Assembly: GCF_025460805.1 (NCBI RefSeq)
Contig: NZ_JAMXFJ010000006.1
Location: 124,001 to 188,000, forward strand
DNA length: 64,000 nucleotides
DNA from: Microvirga sesbaniae
GTDB lineage: Bacteria > Pseudomonadota > Alphaproteobacteria > Rhizobiales > Beijerinckiaceae
Direction: 5' to 3'
Positions within the stretch are counted from its first letter, which is position 1, and each line of letters starts with the position of its first letter. Both the position numbers and the translations under genes were made by a program. The notes under the pieces were generated by a model. The model was given only the letters and a program-made list of their open reading frames with translations. It was not told the origin of the DNA and ran no database searches. Below, one piece after another: positions 52,627 through 61,788 of the stretch.

Positions 52627-54366
52627 ATGTCCCTTTCAGCATCCTTTTCATCAGCCAAAAGCCGCATCGGCCTGATGGCCTCCTGCCGCGGCGCCCTGCT
52701 GGGGATCGCCCTGCTCAGCGGCCTGATCAACATCCTCTATCTCTCCGGCTCCCTCTACATGATGGAGGTCTACGACCGGGTCCTACCGAGCCGGAGCATC
52801 CCGACGCTGCTCGGCCTGTCGGGCATCATCCTGGCCCTGTTCCTGTTCCAGGGCCTGTTCGACATGCTCCGCGGCCGCATCTTCGCCCGCCTCGGGGCGG
52901 CGTTCGACGAGGATCTGAGCCAGCGCGTCTTCCGCGGCCAGGTCCTGGCCCCCCTGCGCGACAAGGGCGAAGGGGACGCGCAGCAGCCCCTGCGCGACCT
53001 CGACCAGATCCGCGCCTTCCTGGCCGGCGGCGGTCCCTCGGCCCTGTTCGACCTGCCGTGGATTCCGCTCTACCTCTTCATCTGCTTCGCGTTCCATCCG
53101 CTGCTCGGCTGGGTCACGGTGGGCGGCGCGTCCGTTCTGGTGGCGATCACGATCCTGACGGATGTGCTGACCCGCAAGGCCACGAAGGCGGCGGTCGGCG
53201 CGGCCTCCCTGCGCAACGGCATCGGCGACGGCGCGCGCCGCAACGCCGAGGTGGTGCAGGCGATGGGCATGGCCGGCCGGCTCGGAGCGATGTGGGGGCA
53301 GGCCAACGCCCAGTATCTGACCCACCAGCAGGCGGCCTCCGACGTGTCCGGCGGGTTCGGGGCCTTCTCGAAGGTGATGCGCATGGCCCTGCAATCGGGC
53401 GTGCTCGGCGTCGGGGCCTATCTGGTCATCAACAACCAGGCGACGGGCGGCATCATGATCGCGTCCTCGATCCTGGTCTCGCGGGCGCTGGCGCCGGTCG
53501 AGCTCGCCATCGCGAACTGGAAGGGCTTCGTGTCGGCCCGCCAGGGCTGGTCGCGGCTGCAGGCCGCCCTCGCGGACGACCGCCCGCAGGCGCGGCCGCT
53601 CGCGCTTCCGGCGCCCGGCGCCTCCCTGTCGGTCGAGAACGCCGGATCGGGCGCCCCCAAGGGCCAGCGCTTCGCCGTGCAGGACGTTTCGTTCGAACTG
53701 AAGGCCGGCATGGGCCTGGGGATCATCGGTCCGAGCGCGTCCGGCAAATCCTCGCTCGCCCGCATGCTGGTCGGCGTGTGGCCGACCTGGCGCGGCAAGG
53801 TGCGTCTCGACGGGGCCGCGCTAGAGCAGTGGCTGGCGGAGGACCTCGGCCGGCACATCGGCTACCTGCCGCAGGACGTGGAGCTGTTCGCCGGAACGGT
53901 GGCCCAGAACATCGCGCGCTTCCAGGCCGACCCGAAGCCGGAGGACGTGGTGCGGGCCGCCCAGGATGCGAACGTGCACGAGATGATTCTGCGCCTGCCG
54001 CAGGGCTATGAAACCCAGGTCGGGGAGGGCGGGGCCGCGCTCTCCGGCGGGCAGCGCCAGCGCATCGGCCTGGCCCGGGCGCTTTACGGCGACCCGTTCC
54101 TCGTGGTGCTCGACGAGCCGAACTCCAATCTCGACAACGACGGCGAGCACGCCCTGACCCGGGCGATCCAGGGGGTGCGCGAGCGGGGCGGGATCGTCGT
54201 GGTCATCGCGCACCGCCCCAGCGCCCTGGCCGGCGTCGACCACATCCTGGTGCTCGACGAGGGCGCGGTGCGCAAGTTCGGCCCCAAGGAGGAGGTTCTC
54301 AGCAGCGTCCTGCGTCCGGTTCCGGCCGGCGCCGTCCATCAACCCAATGCGGCCAGGTCCGCGTAA
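52627..54366 (+). CDS. Type I secretion ABC transporter, permease/ATPase (PrtD-like)
   Basis: 579 residues. N-terminal membrane domain (ALLGIALLSGLINILYLSGS and further helices), then ATPase with Walker A GPSASGKSS, signature LSGGQRQRIGLARAL, Walker B LVVLDEPNSNLD and the H-loop IAHRPSA. No C39 peptidase or CLD domain at the N-terminus, as in PrtD/AprD exporters. It should dimerise in the inner membrane and export the upstream RTX protein. A GAGGAAACGGCC site precedes the ATG. Confidence 0.95.
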   Translation: MSLSASFSSAKSRIGLMASCRGALLGIALLSGLINILYLSGSLYMMEVYDRVLPSRSIPTLLGLSGIILALFLFQGLFDMLRGRIFARLGAAFDEDLSQRVFRGQVLAPLRDKGEGDAQQPLRDLDQIRAFLAGGGPSALFDLPWIPLYLFICFAFHPLLGWVTVGGASVLVAITILTDVLTRKATKAAVGAASLRNGIGDGARRNAEVVQAMGMAGRLGAMWGQANAQYLTHQQAASDVSGGFGAFSKVMRMALQSGVLGVGAYLVINNQATGGIMIASSILVSRALAPVELAIANWKGFVSARQGWSRLQAALADDRPQARPLALPAPGASLSVENAGSGAPKGQRFAVQDVSFELKAGMGLGIIGPSASGKSSLARMLVGVWPTWRGKVRLDGAALEQWLAEDLGRHIGYLPQDVELFAGTVAQNIARFQADPKPEDVVRAAQDANVHEMILRLPQGYETQVGEGGAALSGGQRQRIGLARALYGDPFLVVLDEPNSNLDNDGEHALTRAIQGVRERGGIVVVIAHRPSALAGVDHILVLDEGAVRKFGPKEEVLSSVLRPVPAGAVHQPNAARSA

Positions 54367-54383
54367 ACCCGGGGAGCAGCGTC

Positions 54384-55694
54384 ATGAGCAGCACCATGAA
54401 ATCGACCGCCCGCCAGTCCATCCGCCGCCATACCATGCTGGCCCTGGGAGGCGTCGCCCTCCTGGTCGGCGGCCTGGGCGGCTGGGCCTGGACGACGGAA
54501 CTGTCCGGAGCCGTCGTGGCCCCCGGCACCGTGGTGGTGGACAGCCATGTCAAGAAGGTCCAGCACCCGACGGGCGGCGTGGTCGGGGAGATCCTGGCCC
54601 GCGACGGCGACCGGGTCCGGGCCGGGGAGGTGGTCGTCCGTCTCGACGAGACCGTGGCGCGCGCGAACCTCGCGATGGTGGCCAAGAGCATCGACGAGAT
54701 GATCGCCCGCAAGGCCCGGCTCGAGGCCGAGCGGGACGGGGCCGACGCGATCCGCTTCCCGGAGGATCTCGTCTCCCGCGCCCACGAGCGGGACGTGGCC
54801 GACCTGATGGGCGGCGAACGCCGGCTGTTCGACAGCCGGCGCGAGGCGCGCGCCGGCCAGAAGTCGCAGCTGCGGGAGCGGGTCGCGCAGCTGGCCGAGC
54901 AGATCGACGGCACCAGGCTGCAGGCATCGGCCAAGGCGGACGAGATCGACCTGATCGCGTCCGAGCTCACCGGGGTTCAGGAATTGTGGAAGAAGAACCT
55001 CGTGCCGATCACCCGCGTGACCTCGCTCAAGCGTGAGGAGACGCGGCTGCGCGGCGAGCGCGGACAGCTGATCTCGACGGTGGCGCAGGCCAAGGGCAAG
55101 ATCAGCGAGACCGAGCTCCAGATCCTCCAGATCGACCAGGACCTGCGCAGCGAGGTCTCCACGGAGCTGCGCGAGGTGCAGGCCAAGATCGCCGAGTTCG
55201 TGGAGCGCAGGGTCGCGGCCGAGGACCAGCTGAAGCGCATCGACATCCGGGCGCCCCAGAACGGCATCGTGCACCAGATGGCCGTGCATACGGTCGGCGG
55301 CGTGATCGGCCCCGGCGATACCCTGATGCTCGTGATGCCGGAGGGCGACGACCTGTCGATCGAGGTCAAGGTCGCCCCGCAGGACATCGACCAGCTCCGG
55401 CAGGGGCTCGACACGGTGCTCCGGCTGTCGGCCTTCAACCAGCGCACGACGCCGGAGATCAAGGGGCACGTCACCCGGATCGCCGCCGACCTCGTGACCG
55501 ACGAGCGCAGCGGGATGTCCCATTATCCGGTCAGGATCGCCATTCCCGACAGCGAGTACGAGCGCCTCGGGACGGCGAAGCTCCTGCCGGGCATGCCGGT
55601 CGAGGGCTTCATTCAGACGGGCTACCGCACGGTGTTCTCCTATCTCACCAAGCCCCTGGCGGACAACCTCAAGCGCGCCTTCCGGGAGGAGTGA
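54384..55694 (+). CDS. Type I secretion membrane fusion protein, HlyD family (PrtE-like)
   Basis: 436 residues. One N-terminal membrane helix (MLALGGVALLVGGLGGWAWT), biotinyl/lipoyl-like hairpin, long coiled-coil (about 130-280), and the HlyD C-terminal beta domain with IGPGDTLMLVMPEGDDLSIE. It bridges the ABC exporter to an outer-membrane TolC-type channel, which is not in the window. Starts 17 nt after the transporter stop. Confidence 0.95.
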   Translation: MSSTMKSTARQSIRRHTMLALGGVALLVGGLGGWAWTTELSGAVVAPGTVVVDSHVKKVQHPTGGVVGEILARDGDRVRAGEVVVRLDETVARANLAMVAKSIDEMIARKARLEAERDGADAIRFPEDLVSRAHERDVADLMGGERRLFDSRREARAGQKSQLRERVAQLAEQIDGTRLQASAKADEIDLIASELTGVQELWKKNLVPITRVTSLKREETRLRGERGQLISTVAQAKGKISETELQILQIDQDLRSEVSTELREVQAKIAEFVERRVAAEDQLKRIDIRAPQNGIVHQMAVHTVGGVIGPGDTLMLVMPEGDDLSIEVKVAPQDIDQLRQGLDTVLRLSAFNQRTTPEIKGHVTRIAADLVTDERSGMSHYPVRIAIPDSEYERLGTAKLLPGMPVEGFIQTGYRTVFSYLTKPLADNLKRAFREE

Positions 55695-55825
55695 TCCCCG
55701 CAAGGCACGGCTCGGCCCGGAGGAGGCTGTTCCGGCGAGAGGCCCCGCGCCGACCTTGCCAGCCACATGGGCCTCCCTTAAGGTCCGAGGGTGGCCCGGA
55801 CCGGTCGATCCGGGCAGAAAGCCAC

Positions 55826-56830
55826 ATGTCACCCGCGAATTGTCACCCGCGAACTCCCGCCCTTCGGATGCAGCCGTTCCCCTCAGATCCCGATGACGAA
55901 ACGCTGCGGAGCATCGTGGAGGCGCTCGCCGATTCCGGGCAGGCCGTGTCCCTCTACGATGCCGAGGACAACCTCCGCTACGCCAACGAGACCTATCGGG
56001 GCATGTTCCTGCGCGGCTACGAGGGTCCCTTCACGTTCAGCGACATCCTCCGGCATGGCGCTGCGAACGGTTTCGGCGTCAGGATCGACGACGGCGACGT
56101 CGAGGCTCTGATCGCCCGGACGCTGCCCCGGCGCAGGACCTCCCGCCGGAAGTCCTTCGAGACGGATCTCCTCGACGGCCGCTGGTTCTGGATCGAGCAC
56201 ACGGTGCTGCCCAACGGATGGGTGATGACGGTCGGGACGGATGTATCCGCCCTGAAGCACAGCGAGAAGTCCCTGCGCCAGGCCCACGACGCGGCGCTCC
56301 TGGCCTCGCGGACGGACCTGCTCACCGGCCTGCCGAACCGCCGCTACATCCTCGAACTCCTCGACGAGGCGCTTTCGGCGGGACGGCTCTCCGGCGCCGG
56401 CCTGTGCGCGGCCATCATCGACATCGACCGGTTCAAGCTGGTCAACGACACCTATGGCCACGAGGCCGGAGATGCCGTTCTCCGGCACTTCGCGCAGGTC
56501 TTCCGCGACAAGCTCCGGCCCGGCGATCACCTCGGACGGATCGGCGGCGAGGAGTTCCTGCTGCTACTGTCGGACGTCCGCCTCAACGATGCGGCCCGGC
56601 TGCTTGACGGGATCAGGTCGGGCTTCGCGCCGGCCATGCTGCCCGACCAGGCGACGCGCCGGCCGGTCGCGTTCAGCGCTGGCCTCACCGAGGCCCTGCC
56701 GCAGGACGATCGAAGCACGATCCTCTACCGGGCGGACCGGGCCGTCTATGCCGCGAAGGCGGAGGGGCGGAACTGCACGCGGATCGGCCTGGAGTCCGGA
56801 ACGCTCGCCCCGCCCCCGGCCGGGCCTTAG
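55826..56830 (+). CDS. PAS-GGDEF diguanylate cyclase
   Basis: 334 residues from ATG 55826; ATG 55868 is an alternative. N-terminal PAS-type sensor (SIVEALADSGQAVSLYDAED, NLRYANETYRGMF), then GGDEF with DLLTGLPNRRYILELL, active site GGEEF, and an I-site RPGD five residues before it. No membrane segment. It follows the HlyD gene by 131 bp in the same direction and may be read with the secretion operon, linking c-di-GMP to export. Confidence 0.88.
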   Translation: MSPANCHPRTPALRMQPFPSDPDDETLRSIVEALADSGQAVSLYDAEDNLRYANETYRGMFLRGYEGPFTFSDILRHGAANGFGVRIDDGDVEALIARTLPRRRTSRRKSFETDLLDGRWFWIEHTVLPNGWVMTVGTDVSALKHSEKSLRQAHDAALLASRTDLLTGLPNRRYILELLDEALSAGRLSGAGLCAAIIDIDRFKLVNDTYGHEAGDAVLRHFAQVFRDKLRPGDHLGRIGGEEFLLLLSDVRLNDAARLLDGIRSGFAPAMLPDQATRRPVAFSAGLTEALPQDDRSTILYRADRAVYAAKAEGRNCTRIGLESGTLAPPPAGP

Positions 56831-56832
56831 AC

Positions 56833-56999
56833 CTGTTTCCACTCCCGTGGAACCAGCTCTCTTCTTTGTCGAGCCGCATTTTTTGACGGTGAACCGGATC
56901 CACTTCACCGAAAAATGCTCTAGAGCCTCGGACCCGATGCTCCCATCGTGAAGCGGCGCATCGTTGAGTGTGGACCCGCTTTCGTCCGTGGGATGCGCT
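56833..56999. repeat. Family C and family D repeats
   Basis: 56833-56925 is the second family C copy (ctgtttccactcccgtggaa to aaaaatgctctag). 56956-56999 is family D (gcgcatcgttgagtgtggac to ccgtgggatgcgct). Confidence 0.75.
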
Positions 57000-57000
57000 C

Positions 57001-57212
57001 GGCGGTTTTCCGATCGCGTCCGCCGGGACAAGCCCGGCACCAACACCCTCCGCACGTCATGGCCGGCCTTGTGCCGGCCATCCCTATACGGTGAGGCGCG
57101 GCGCTTCACCGGATCGGGATCACCGGGACGAGCCCGGTGATGACGTGGAGGGTGGCATGAGGCGGTGACAACACCCTGCCACGTCATGGCCCGCTTTCGT
57201 CCGCACGATGCA
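57001..57212. repeat. Family A repeat with flanking fragments of families A and D
   Basis: 57052-57150 is a full family A copy; 57001-57042 is a degenerate right arm; 57179-57212 joins a family A left-arm start (cacgtcatggcc) to a family D end (cgctttcgtccgcacgatgc), a mosaic junction. Confidence 0.75.
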
Positions 57213-57305
57213 CTCGCCCCGGGATCGATGACCGGGCGGCACGCGCCCGGTCCCATTGTCGTCACGGCCGTTCGCGTGCGAGGACTCAAGGAGCCGGAAG
57301 GCGCC

Positions 57306-58916
57306 TCAGTTCTTCGGCTTCTCCAGCACCGGGAACTTGATCCCCAGCTGATCGAGATAGGTCGCGTGCTTGGACGGGTCGTAGTAGTACTTCTTCATCT
57401 CGGGACGGTACCGCGCCATGACGTCCGCGTTGATTTGCACCTGGGGCTTGTCCTCGGCCGAGATCATCGAGACGTATGTCTGGTTCTTCTGCTGCTCGTT
57501 GGTGAAGTAGCCCTTCGCCTGCGCCAGCAGATCGGGCTGCGCCAGCAGGTCGATGCCCGTCATGGCGATCACCTTCGCGCCGGCGACGACCCCCTTGTGG
57601 GCGATCGGGGTCGCCATGGACATGGCGTTCGACCAGTGATGCCCGGGCAGGTTCGGGATGTTCGCCGGATAGTTCAGCGTGATCGTCGGCACGGTCCAGG
57701 AGATGTCGCCGATGTCGTCCGAACCGCCGCTCTCCGGCTTGTCGGCGGGCGGCTCGAGTTTCTTCACCGTGGTGGCGAGCCCTTCCTCCTTGCCCTTGAC
57801 GGTGCGCTGCACCGCTCTGGCAAAGGCCTGTTCGTCCTGGGTCCATTGCGGCATGCCGACCTGCTGGATGTTGGCGTAGGCGGCTTCCGCCATCGGCTTG
57901 TTGAAGTGGCGCGGCGCGGCCGTGCCGATGACCTGCCGCGTGACGGTGGTGTCGGTCATCTTCGCGGCGGCTTCCGAGATGGTGTTGGCGATCTCGAAAT
58001 TCTTGCGGATGTTCTCGAAATCCTGCTCGCGGATGAAGTACCAGACGCTGGCCACCGACGGGACGACGTTCGGCTGGTCGCCGCCATCGGGAATCACGTA
58101 GTGGGACCGCTGCTCGGGTCGCAGGTGCTCCCGGCGCATGTTCCACGCGACGTTCATGAGCTCGACCCCGTCGAGGGCGCTGCGACCGCGCCACGGTGCC
58201 TGCGCCGAGTGGGCGGACTCGCCGCTGAACGTGTACTCGACCGACACCATGCCGGTGCCGTTCGCTTGGCCCCAGGCGGTCTGGAGGTTGTTGCCGACAT
58301 GGGTGAAGAGCACCGCATCGACCCCGTTGAACACGCCGTCGCGGACCATGTAGGCCTTGCCGCCGAGAAGCTCCTCGGCGACGCCCGGCCAGAGCATGAT
58401 CGTTCCCGGGATCTTCTCGCGCTCCATGATGTCCTTCAGCGCAAGCGCCGCCACCACGTTGAGCGCCTGGCCGGAATTGTGACCCTCTCCGTGCCCCGGC
58501 GCTCCCTCGATCATGGGTTCGCGGTACGCGACACCAGGCTTCTGAGACGCCTTCGGGATGCAGTCTATGTCGCTTCCGAGCGCGATCACGGGACCTCCAG
58601 AGCCCCATTTGGCCACCCATCCGGTGGGAAGGCCCGCGACATTGCGCTGGATTGTGAAGCCGTTCTTCTCGAGAATCTCCGTGATGTACTTCGAGGTCTC
58701 GAATTCCTGGAACGCGAGTTCGCCGAAGCTGAAGATCGAATCGTTCATCTCCTGCGCGAGCTTGGCGCGGGATTCGACTCCCTGAATGGCCTGCTTCTTC
58801 AACTCTGCGATCCGTTCGACGAGAGCGGCGCTCGGCCCTGCGGTCTGGGCCATGACGGGCGCCGCTGTCGAGACAAGGGCCGTGAGCAAGAGACCGGTTA
58901 GCAAACCATGCTTCAT
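57306..58916 (-). CDS. Secreted M20-family amidohydrolase/peptidase (AbgB-like)
   Basis: 536 residues with a Sec signal peptide (MKHGLLTGLLLTALVSTAAP, cleavage near VMAQ). M20D-type metal ligands are recognisable: GSDIDCIP, GEGHNSGQA and GVAEELLGG; the dimerisation domain follows (SGESAHSAQAPWRG). Such enzymes hydrolyse N-acyl amino acids or p-aminobenzoyl-glutamate; the periplasmic location is unusual for AbgB itself. ATG 58916 follows GGAGGATCTC, a near-ideal site. Single-gene unit. Confidence 0.9.
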   Translation of the reverse strand: MKHGLLTGLLLTALVSTAAPVMAQTAGPSAALVERIAELKKQAIQGVESRAKLAQEMNDSIFSFGELAFQEFETSKYITEILEKNGFTIQRNVAGLPTGWVAKWGSGGPVIALGSDIDCIPKASQKPGVAYREPMIEGAPGHGEGHNSGQALNVVAALALKDIMEREKIPGTIMLWPGVAEELLGGKAYMVRDGVFNGVDAVLFTHVGNNLQTAWGQANGTGMVSVEYTFSGESAHSAQAPWRGRSALDGVELMNVAWNMRREHLRPEQRSHYVIPDGGDQPNVVPSVASVWYFIREQDFENIRKNFEIANTISEAAAKMTDTTVTRQVIGTAAPRHFNKPMAEAAYANIQQVGMPQWTQDEQAFARAVQRTVKGKEEGLATTVKKLEPPADKPESGGSDDIGDISWTVPTITLNYPANIPNLPGHHWSNAMSMATPIAHKGVVAGAKVIAMTGIDLLAQPDLLAQAKGYFTNEQQKNQTYVSMISAEDKPQVQINADVMARYRPEMKKYYYDPSKHATYLDQLGIKFPVLEKPKN

Positions 58917-59389
58917 GAGATCCTCCGGGGTCTTCGGATGCGGCGGGCAAATCAACCCACAAGGCTCATCCGATCAGATCGGGAGCGTCTCAGCGTCATT
59001 GCCGGCGGCAACCCTGCCATGGCGCAATGACATGGCTCCCGATGGAACTTTTCAGAACCTCGCCTCGAGATATCCGTGTTGCGAAGCAACATCGACGGGA
59101 TATGGTCCGGCTCGACAGGGCCGAACGGGACATCGATCCGGACATCAGCGGGTGATCTGTTGCCCCGGTCGCAACTGCCGCTCGCCATCACCATCTGGCG
59201 TGCCTCCTCCACGGGGACGATCCATGCCTTACGACGAAGGGCCCTTGGAAGCATGATTTGGCGCAACTCTTGCTGCCACGCTGAAACCCAGCGCGGGATC
59301 AGCGGTTCCCCTCCTTAACGTATGTTATTCCGGCGCGGCCCGTGCGCCGGAACCGCCACCAGGACATGAAAACCCGAAGGAGTGAGCCG
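58917..59389. other. Divergent intergenic region
   Basis: 473 bp between the M20 peptidase and the NepR-like gene. No gene or repeat-family copy recognised; presumably holds both promoters. The good ribosome site AAGGAGTGAGCCG ends it. Confidence 0.5.
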
Positions 59390-59587
59390 ATGTCCCACGA
59401 CGCCCCAGGCGACGCGCGTCTGCCCCATGTCAACGACCTCCATCCGCACGTCGCGACCTTGATCATCGGGCGGGCCGTCGCCGAATCCTACCGGGATGTG
59501 ATCGATGCGCCGATCCCGGACAGGCTCGTCGCGATCCTGCGCCAAATGGAAACCGGCGAGGCTGATCATGACCGCTCTCCAGCCTGA
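59390..59587 (+). CDS. NepR-like anti-sigma factor
   Basis: 65 residues. The NepR core is visible at about residues 24-58: LIIGRAVAESYRDVIDAP then IPDRLVAILRQME, matching the family pattern IGRxLxxxYDxVxxxPxPDRxxxLLxxL. NepR proteins sequester the general-stress sigma factor EcfG until phosphorylated PhyR binds them. Neither ecfG nor phyR is here; instead the gene overlaps a single-domain response regulator by 20 bp. Possibly a paralogue with its own input. AAGGAG precedes the ATG. Confidence 0.75.
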   Translation: MSHDAPGDARLPHVNDLHPHVATLIIGRAVAESYRDVIDAPIPDRLVAILRQMETGEADHDRSPA

Positions 59588-59966
59588 GCCCCATCTCGCC
59601 CTGATCGTCGAGGACGACCCTGAGGTCCGCGCTCTCGCGGCCGTCCTTCTGGATGAGACAGAACTCGAGGTGTTGGAGGTCGAGAGCGCAGAGGCAGCCT
59701 TGCAGTGCCTCCAGGAGCGCGGCGGCGAAGTGGCGATGATGTTCGCCGATGTGCGGCTTCCGGGAGAGATGGACGGCGTTCAGCTCGCCAGGGCCACGTG
59801 CAAGCTCTGGCCGACGATCCGGATCGTGCTCACCTCCGGAGATCCCGTTGTCCAGGCCGATGATCTGCCGGACTGCGTGACCTTCATGCCCAAGCCCTGG
59901 CGTGGCCTCGACGTGTTGGTCCAGGCCGAGAAAGCGATCAATGACCCTCAGCCGCCGGTGACGTGA
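59568..59966 (+). CDS. Single-domain response regulator (CheY-like)
   Basis: 132 residues, receiver only. Acidic pair EDD at 15-17, phospho-acceptor Asp61 (MMFADVRLPGEMDG), switch Ser/Thr (LTSGDP) and Lys in FMPKPW about residue 110. The MPKPW ending is common among Hyphomicrobiales receivers that accept phosphate from HWE/HisKA2 kinases. Overlap with the NepR-like gene implies coupled expression and a shared stress pathway. Confidence 0.9.
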   Translation: MTALQPEPHLALIVEDDPEVRALAAVLLDETELEVLEVESAEAALQCLQERGGEVAMMFADVRLPGEMDGVQLARATCKLWPTIRIVLTSGDPVVQADDLPDCVTFMPKPWRGLDVLVQAEKAINDPQPPVT

Positions 59967-59998
59967 CGAGGCCGCGTCGCGGCCTCACGCCCACCCAC

Positions 59999-60226
59999 CC
60001 CGTCATGGCCGGGCTCGTCCCGGCCATCCCGATTGTCTTGAGCGCGGCGCTTTTCCGATCGGGATCACCGGCACAAGGCCGGTGATGACGTGGAGGATTG
60101 TGTGTGGCCCGGCACTGAAAACCTCCGCACGTCATGGCCGGGCTCGTCCCGGCCATCCCGATTGTCTCGAGCGCGGCGCTTTTCCGATCGGGATCACCGG
60201 CACGAGGCCGGTGATGACGTGGAGGG
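59999..60226. repeat. Family A palindromic repeats, tandem pair
   Basis: Full copies at 59999-60095 and 60127-60226 with a 31-bp spacer, about 95% alike. Arms cgtcatggccgggctcgtcc plus cggccatcccgat and gatcgggatcaccggcac plus ggccggtgatgacgtgg. Confidence 0.9.
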
Positions 60227-60256
60227 TGGCGGGACGGCCGGGCTTCCGCTGTCGCT

Positions 60257-61324
60257 TCAGAGCTTGCGGTCGCCGGGCAGGCCGGTGGTGCCAGTGCCGC
60301 GGACGTTGCGGTCGTCCTCCACGTCCACTTCGGTCTTGCGCACGGTGTCGGAAACCGTCTCAGTGCGCTGATCGGCTTGCTTGCGCACCACGACCTCCTC
60401 GACCACGCGCGCCTCCTTCGAGACGACGGCTTCTTCGCCGCGCTCCTCGACCTCGATGGTGCGCTCCTGGAACGGATCGCCGCTGATGGCGCCAGCCTGG
60501 GTCGTGCCGGAGACCGGGCGGCGCTCCACGTCGACGCGCTCCTCGCGCAGGGTGACCTGCTCCTGCACGGGCCGTTCGACGACACGGGCGTTGATGCGCA
60601 CGCGGCCGCGATTCACCTCGCGCTTGCCGACATGCAGCTCTTCCTCGGCGACCGGAATCACCTCATCGGTCTGCCGCCCGGCGGAGGACGTGCGGTCCGT
60701 CAGCCCGGCGGCGGATGCCGCACCGGCGGCGGGCGCGGCAGAAGCCGTGCCGGCCGTCGTGGCGCCGGCGCCGGTCCAACCCTCGGACCGCCAGGTGGTC
60801 TCGCGCTCGTCGAAATCGACCGTGCCCTCGTCGTCGAGGATGTCGACGATCCGGTCCACCTCGGCCTCGGAGGCGCGCACGGTCACCAGGGCGCCGCCGC
60901 GGCGGATGCCCTCGGCATAGGCATGGGCGTCGTTCTCGTCGACGCCGGCATCGATCAGCGCACCCGCGACGCCGCCCACGGCGGCTCCGGCGCCGGCGCC
61001 CACCAGCGTGGAGACCAGCCACCCGGCCGCCACCACGGGGCCGAGCCCGGGAATGGCCAGCATGCCGAGGCCGGCGAGAAGCCCTGCGCCGCCGCCCGCC
61101 AGCGTGCCCACGGTCGCGCCCGTGCCGGCGCCGTCGCCCACATCGTCGTCATGATGGTTGGTGCCGTCGAACGTCCGGCCGGCATGGGACGAGTAACGGT
61201 CCCCTTCGTTGCTGGCGACGAGGCTGATGTCGCGGTGCGAAACGCCTGCCGACTCGAGGCGGCGGACCGCCTCGGAGGCGTCCTCGTAATTGTCGAAGAA
61301 GGCCGTGATGGTCTTGCTGGTCAT
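60257..61324 (-). CDS. Stress protein with YflT-like N-terminus, glycine zipper and DUF2382 domain
   Basis: 355 residues. N-terminal general-stress (YflT/GS17M) domain, TITAFFDNYEDASEAVRRLE; a glycine-zipper hydrophobic middle (about 85-150, GAGAGAAVGGVAGALIDAG); an Ala/Thr linker; and a C-terminal DUF2382 (YsnF/AvaK) domain with EEELHVGKREVNRGRVRI. Known as general-stress or desiccation-related in many bacteria; the biochemical role is unknown. ATG 61324 is used; a longer frame upstream to 62020 overlaps other genes and lacks homology. Confidence 0.88.
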   Translation of the reverse strand: MTSKTITAFFDNYEDASEAVRRLESAGVSHRDISLVASNEGDRYSSHAGRTFDGTNHHDDDVGDGAGTGATVGTLAGGGAGLLAGLGMLAIPGLGPVVAAGWLVSTLVGAGAGAAVGGVAGALIDAGVDENDAHAYAEGIRRGGALVTVRASEAEVDRIVDILDDEGTVDFDERETTWRSEGWTGAGATTAGTASAAPAAGAASAAGLTDRTSSAGRQTDEVIPVAEEELHVGKREVNRGRVRINARVVERPVQEQVTLREERVDVERRPVSGTTQAGAISGDPFQERTIEVEERGEEAVVSKEARVVEEVVVRKQADQRTETVSDTVRKTEVDVEDDRNVRGTGTTGLPGDRKL

Positions 61325-61404
61325 GTCTGTTCCACTTCTTGCGAAAAATCCCCGGCGGCCGGCGGCCGGCCGGGTGTCGTCACGAATGCCGGATGGGCTC
61401 GCGA

Positions 61405-61788
61405 TTATTGAGCCTGCACGGTGCCCTTGTAGTCGATCGCCACGCTCACGGACTTGCCGTCGCGCTGCGCCTTGCCGCGCCAGATGCCCTGATCGTCCTT
61501 GCGCAGCTCGGTAACGTTGCCGAAGCCCTGCGCTTCGAGGCGGGAGCGCGCCTGGGCCTCGGTGAAGCTGTTGGCGCCCGGCTCGACGGCGCCGGTGGTC
61601 TGCGGGCTGTCGGCCGGCTTGTGGGTGACGGCAGGATTGGACGAGCCGTTGCCGTTCATCGGCTGCGCGGCCGAGGACCCGGAGCTCTGAGGGTTCGTGG
61701 ATTGGGCAACGGCGCCGGTGGCCAGGGCCGACAGGACGGCGAGTGTTGCGAAGCCGAGACGGATCAAGGTTCTTCTCCAGTGTTGCAA
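61405..61788 (-). CDS. Exported small protein, PepSY-like C-terminus
   Basis: 127 residues. Signal peptide with RRTLIRLGFATLAVLSALAT and cleavage at AVA-Q. A Ser/Asn/Pro-rich linker, then a compact domain (FTEAQARSRLEAQGFGNVTE, KDDQGIWRGKAQRDGKSVSV) in the style of PepSY/'YpeB-like' domains of alphaproteobacteria. Periplasmic. Same direction as the DUF2382 gene, 80 bp upstream, so the two may be co-transcribed. Confidence 0.75.
   Translation of the reverse strand: MQHWRRTLIRLGFATLAVLSALATGAVAQSTNPQSSGSSAAQPMNGNGSSNPAVTHKPADSPQTTGAVEPGANSFTEAQARSRLEAQGFGNVTELRKDDQGIWRGKAQRDGKSVSVAIDYKGTVQAQ

Noticed and set aside
58952..59266. A 104-residue minus-strand frame upstream of the M20 peptidase
   Set aside because: No ribosome site, no recognisable family, and it overlaps the probable promoter region.
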